Shown: positions 59,345 through 64,000 of the stretch, piece after piece | Layout: each line of letters starts with the position of its first letter | How positions within the stretch are numbered: the first letter of the stretch is position 1 | Assembly (NCBI RefSeq): GCF_009727055.1 | Contig: NC_052357.1 | Coordinates: 8,070,265 to 8,134,264, forward strand | Reading direction: 5' to 3' | DNA from: Benincasa hispida | Lineage: Eukaryota; Streptophyta; Magnoliopsida; Cucurbitales; Cucurbitaceae | Length of the DNA stretch: 64,000 nt | Made by a program: the position numbers and the translations under genes | Notes under the pieces: generated by a model | Seen by the model: the letters and a program-made list of their open reading frames with translations, nothing else | The model's database searches: none | Told to the model about the DNA's origin: nothing

Positions 59345-60240
59345 CAGTTAAGTAATAATCTATTAATTTGTACCAAAAGAAAATGATCAATCCACTTAAT
59401 AGTATGAAATTTTTAGTAATCATAATTGGATACTCAATTAAAATATATATTCATCTGGTCACTTATAACTAATTATAAACTATCTTTTTAGTACATCCAT
59501 TAAAATATATTTATTAATTGAAATATTAAATTTATTAATCAAGGTATCACAAGTATATTAAAAAAAAAATATATTACTCTAGACAAAAAAAAAAAAAACA
59601 TTAAAGAAATGTGAGAACTTATAAACAAATATAATAAAATGTCACTATGTATACGATAGACCGCAATAGACATCTATCATTGACACTGATTGATATCTAT
59701 CGCGGTTTATCACTGTTGTGATATTTTGATATACTTGAAAATATTTTCAACAGTTTTACTATTTAAAATAATTAGTGATTTTTAACAATATTATTCTCTA
59801 TTCATAGATATCTATTATTCGTGGGCATCTGGTAGTAGATATTTAAATTAAATGACACCTAAATGAAATAAATATTAATGATTATTTAGGGAAAAAAACG
59901 AACGAACAAACTTTGGGAATATGGATCCTTTGTTACATTTGTGATTGCAAAAGTCATTCTTATGCACTCCATTGCTAGTTTATTATGTTCATAGTTTAGC
60001 TTGTCAAATAATATATCTTCGATCTGAGTGAATTGTTTTTTCCATATATTGTTAAATTTAAAAGAATATAGGTAGAAAAATAGCACTTATAATTTTCTTT
60101 CTAAACTTTAATATAAAATATCAAGGCATAATGTTTTGTTCCTTTTTCTTCTATCCTCTATTAAATCATCAAGCTAAATTGTTTCAACTACGAACATATT
60201 TATTTGTGGAAAAAGGAGGCATGAGTTTTCTACTATTATT
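59345..60240 (+). repeat. Diverged duplicated segment, copy 2
   Basis: Partner of 47925-49390. It lacks the block with the RNase H-like fragment but carries an inverted pair at about 59655-59725 (gatagaccgcaatagac and gcggtttatc). No gene. Confidence 0.7.
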
Positions 60241-60559
60241 TTTTGTTTTATTTTTATTTTTTAAAAATTTGATGTGTATTAAAAGCGTGTTTGGAATGCA
60301 TTTTCAAATTTTTAATTTTTTTAAAGTTATTTCGGAAAAAATTGGAGTGTTTGGCTACTACTTAAAATAACTTTTGAAGTGTATTTTCAATAATTGTTGT
60401 AAAAAATATTTAAATAATAATGAGTTTTTTGAAAAATATTTTTTTCTTAAGTCAATCCAAATGGACCCTAAACTATCAAGCCACATTGTTTCAAATATTT
60501 TTATCTATTTGCGAGGATTTTTTACTTTTGAAGATATATCAAACTTTCTCATGAAATTA

Positions 60560-60651
60560 TTCTGGAAATCTCTGAATTCTGGAATTTTGAAAATTCTAGA
60601 AATTCTGGAAATTTTGAATTCTCAAAACCCTAAACCCTCTAAATTCTAGAA
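60560..60651. promoter_or_regulatory. Cluster of five TTCTRGAA palindromes with a telo box
   Basis: TTCTGGAA or TTCTAGAA at 60560, 60577, 60594, 60603 and 60644. Each contains the inverted GAA/TTC core of heat-shock elements, though spacing is not the standard array. AAACCCTAAACCCTC lies between the last two. It is about 70 bp upstream of the ORF starting at 60719. Regulatory function is inference. Confidence 0.35.
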
Positions 60652-60718
60652 ATTCTCCGGCAAAGCTTTAAGCTCTCCGATCTACCTTCCTTTCACATCC
60701 ACTCCATTCGCATTCCAA

Positions 60719-62510
60719 ATGGCCCACCAAAATATCCTTTCCTCCGCTCGTTCTTCCACTCCCACCTATTCCTATGAGGTGGTATCCCCGTCTGTCTCTA
60801 TCCAACCCATTTTCTTCCCAAGCATCGTGGAGTCAGTCTACGCACCACTATGGCTTCACCTTCCCCATTCAATTCCACACTCATCCCATCAGCATTTTCC
60901 CTATTGCAGTCCTCATCGCCACAAGATCGCCTACAGCCAACTACTTCCACCGCAAGTGAAGCTAGGTGACGAGACTAACGAGAAGTTTATAGGGACATTC
61001 TCAAAAACCTAAAACCACTCGAGTCCTTGGATGGAGTAGTAAATCAGCCAAGCAGTCAGAAGGGTGGTGCTGAAGTATCTCAGCATGGGTCTAGCCATGG
61101 GATGGAAAAGGGGAAACAAGGTGGTATTAAATTGATTGACGTTGAAGAAGAGCTCCTCTCAAAGAAAAATGTGAATAGGGAAAGAAGAAGAAGCGATGAT
61201 GCAAGTATCCTCGCCTTCTTTATAGAGGCAATGGCAAAAGAGTTCCAAAGAAAGTCCAGGAGGGTTAAGGAAGACCTAGGGGAAATAAGGAAGGAAGTAG
61301 AATCCCTAATCGCAGCAACTGAGCTCCATCATGAGATACGCGATGAAAAGCTTGAACGCACGGGAAGTCCATTGCATTCACAACTTGAGAAATCTCTAGA
61401 TAGTATAGAGCACCTTGTGTTGGAATTTGAAAAGGAAAAGTGTGACGAGAGCGATGAACAAAAGAGAACCATATAGGAAAAGGCTCAACACATCAAGTGC
61501 AACTTACAAAAGATTAGGAAAGAAAAATAGCTGCTTAGGGAAGAAGATGAGAAGAAAAAGAAAGAAGATGAGAAGTTTGGGGTGGAAGAGAAGAAGAAGG
61601 GCACGATCAGTAGCATTTTAAAGAAGAAAAAAGTGCCAAAACAAGCGGCGACAAGAAAGGAAGACAAGGGCAAGGCGCCTGCGGCGGAAGAAGAAAAATC
61701 TCCTAAGAAGAGGCCCCCTATTCTGATCAAGATGGGATTCTTCCTTGAAAGTACGCCTCAGCCGCCTTTCATCACAAACACGATTGGCACATTGGGGTGG
61801 AGAGATTTCTGCAAAAAGGCAAGAATGGTTAAACCATCTGTGATGACCGCACTCTATGAAAGAAAAGCCTCATACTAGACGATACCGAGCAGATGTTGAG
61901 GAAGCAACCATAGGATTCGACGTCAAGAAAATCAATCACTTGTACAATTTGGAAGATATTCTTGACGCTAAAGGAAATATAATAATCAAAAACCCAACAT
62001 CTGAGGAACAAAAAGAAGCGTTGAAGGTGGTAACACTACCTGGGACAAAATGGAATGTCTCAACCAAAGGGGTCAAGACGTTGTCGCCACACAATCTAAC
62101 GCCAGAAGCCAATGTGTGGCTATACTTTGTCAAAAGAAAACTGCTCCTTACAACGCATGATCATTCGGTCTCAAGAGAGAGAGTAATGGCCATTTTCTGC
62201 ATCATGCGGCTGATCCTTAGAAATGTTGGTCGCATGATCGCAAGCCAAATTTGATCATTCCTCCAAGGCCAAAAGGGCAGCTATTCTTCCCATCGCTCAT
62301 CGAGCTCTGTGTAGCGCAAGGATGGTTTGAGAAAGAGGAAGATGTGGCAGTAAGAAGTACGTTCACAAGCAATTCCCTTTGCTACCTAATAAGGTTGCCA
62401 ACTTAAGCCAAAAACCAACCAAAGCAACAAACAAAGTGGCAACCCTAGAGCCAAATGACCCCATAAACCTCACAACGAAAGAAGAGGAAAGTAACCATTA
62501 CGTTAGAGGT
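60719..62510 (+). pseudogene. Athila-type extra ORF (plant transposon protein domain)
   Basis: Frames run MAHQNILSSARSSTPTYSYE (60719), then a highly charged, probably coiled-coil part (61027-61476), a lysine-rich part (61582 on) with LIKMGFFLESTPQPP, then FDVKKINHLYNLEDI and SPEANVWLYFVKRKLL, THDHSVSRERVMAIFCIM, and in a further frame LIELCVAQGWFEKEEDVAV. This last set matches the putative plant transposon protein domain (PF20167-like) found in Athila elements downstream of pol. Its role is unknown; an envelope-like origin has been suggested for Athila ORFs in this position. Several frameshifts and stops, so it is broken. Confidence 0.7.
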
Positions 62511-63236
62511 TGAAGAATGGGTGATACCTTCACCCAAGTAGAAAAGTCTCCACCACCCCAGCCGGATCCTAAATCCCTTGGGCTAAGAGTTGATCTTAAC
62601 GTGTACCTACCAACGCTTGAAAAGCCAACGTCGTCTGCTCTTGAAGACGAACCCCTTCTGATCCTTTCTTTTGCATCTAAACTACCAACTCCGCCACTCT
62701 CCCCTAAATCTAAAACAACTCTTGCACGCATTACAGCCGATGACCCAAGCCTGCCATCGCCTAGGATTGAAATAGGCAGTGGCTCTGACGTTGGTGTGGC
62801 TAGTCAGCATCAGCCTGGTGAAGAAAATCAGCACACTCAAGCCAACGCACCTGAAGGAATTAACCCCTAGGATGGATGGTACATATTCCTTCATGATAAC
62901 CTCCGAGAACCAATTTTGGAAGGTCTTGATGACCTGTCGCGGTAACAACAATCACTTAAAGTGTAGATGTATGATTTGAAGTGACAACAAGATGAACTTG
63001 TTAGAAAACATAACGAGTTGAAGGAATTTGTTCAAGACCAACAGAATGTGACGCTTGACTTCATCAGGCAATTGACGCAGAGGCAGGACGACCAATCTCA
63101 CTACATAATCGAATTCTTCCAAATTTTTGTTGCTCGCCTCGTGATGGTGCCACCCATTCCCCCACATCTCCAAAATCCTTTGCAGTTCCCCAACGAAAAT
63201 CCACCCAAGAAAGCAACAACAACGATGCGGGAGAAA
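62511..63236 (+). pseudogene. C-terminal part of the Athila extra ORF
   Basis: 62517-62870 is proline/serine-rich (LPTPPLSPKSKTTLARIT). 63018-63236 continues with FVQDQQNVTLDFIRQLTQRQ and a proline-rich end. No domain recognised. The position, before a taaatttggggg tract, fits the tail of the same ORF. Confidence 0.5.
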
Positions 63237-64000
63237 ACTAAATTTGGGGGTGGTGTCGTTCCTTGTTTTCTCTTTCACTTATACTGTTTCAGTTAGATTC
63301 CGTCTTTCTTCTTTTGTATCATCGCTTCAATGATTTAATATAAATTCGATGAGATTTTTTCTATCTTCCCTTGTCTATTCTTTTGTTTGTATCACACTTA
63401 TACTTTTGACCGCTTAATTATTTGTTGCTTTATTGCTTGCCAATTATGACCTCAATGATGAAACTATGTTCTAACACTAACCACCGAGACTGACATCAAT
63501 ATTAAGTTTTAGGATGTTTTTCCTTTGAAAATATTTCGAGGATTTAGCAAGCTGCAAGCTTTACTTCAAACCTCTTTTATAATAACCTTCTAATTCCATC
63601 GCATAATTCACTTTCTCAACAATGAGTACCTTGTTGCCCTCTAAATTTGGGAGTGTGAGGGAGGGTTTGAACGTAAAAGCTTTCAAAATATTTTAATCTC
63701 CTTGCATACATATTTATTCCCAAAAAGAAAAAGAAAAGAAAAAGCTTAAAAAGAAATTGTTGAGATTGGAACTTGCTCGTAGTTGGATGTCCGCATGACA
63801 CCTGTGGGGGCGAGCCAAAACGACGACAAGAATCGTGATCAATGCAAAGAATAATTGATCACAACTCTACTGCCTTAACAAGTCATAAGGCATGAGTTAA
63901 GATTGAAAAGAGTGTCTCGCTCATAGTTGGATGTCCGCATGACACCCGTGGGGCAAGCCAAAATGAAGGCTAGATACTTGGATCAACGCAAGATCACAAC
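63237..64000 (+). other. Athila-like 3' noncoding region
   Basis: Two taaatttggg(g/a)g tracts (63239 and 63642) and two copies of the gttggatgtccgcatgac module (63780-63829, 63924-63973) make this the counterpart of 30450-31955 and 39291-40507. The expected 3' LTR would lie beyond the window. Confidence 0.75.

Noticed and set aside
61485..61730. 81-residue minus-strand frame rich in Ser and Phe
   Set aside because: Antisense of the lysine/glutamate-rich Athila ORF.

Overview
This is plant nuclear DNA, AT-rich and dominated by retrotransposons. Ty1/copia polyproteins and Athila-type Ty3/gypsy elements with primer sites for plant tRNA-Asp show a higher plant. The style of the copia LTRs, the short GATAGA/TCTATC repeats and the gene content suggest a dicot, possibly a cucurbit; that species guess is inference only. 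I recognise one intact host gene: a four-exon HAD-family phosphatase of the PHOSPHO1 / plant PS2-PEPC1 type at 22685-23827 on the minus strand. A broken paralogue lies at 51915-57512.

Region by region: 1-1291 is a rearranged Athila-like LTR/leader fragment (minus). 1292-6671 is a truncated copia element (minus) with LTR, primer site and gag. 6672 to about 18550 is a second, decayed copia element (plus), interrupted by a 5S-rRNA-bearing Cassandra-like piece, a minus-strand LTR, a solo LTR with target duplication CAAAG, and a solo LTR with CCATG inside its own 3' LTR. 18556-19245 is a gypsy-type LTR remnant. 19246-22684 is intergenic. The phosphatase gene follows, then a foldback element near 24.1-24.7 kb.

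24871-47910 is a nest several layers deep. A copia element (gag/protease to the left, integrase/RT/RNase H to the right) was split by a copia LTR, 27063-45118 (duplication GATTG). That LTR was split by an Athila-type element, 27466-43440 (duplication CCGTT/CCATT). Within it lies a second Athila family with LTRs at 31956-33596 and 40508-42146, preceded by leftover 3' sequence of another copy. All open frames here are damaged.

47925-60240 is low-coding DNA with two diverged copies of one segment flanking the phosphatase pseudogene. An Ale/Retrofit-like copia element (52354-56995) sits in exon 3 of that pseudogene. 60560-64000 holds another Athila-like element: the extra ORF downstream of pol and the 3' noncoding region.

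Two single N bases (1979, 37613) are each flanked by exact duplicates (88 bp and 737 bp), which look like unmerged contig overlaps rather than biology. The most interesting points are a noncoding module of about 50 bp found six times in Athila 3' regions, a hairpin at the LTR start with compensatory change between two families, a preserved 5S-type promoter spacing inside a retrotransposon remnant, and loss of a conserved cysteine in the only intact phosphatase.
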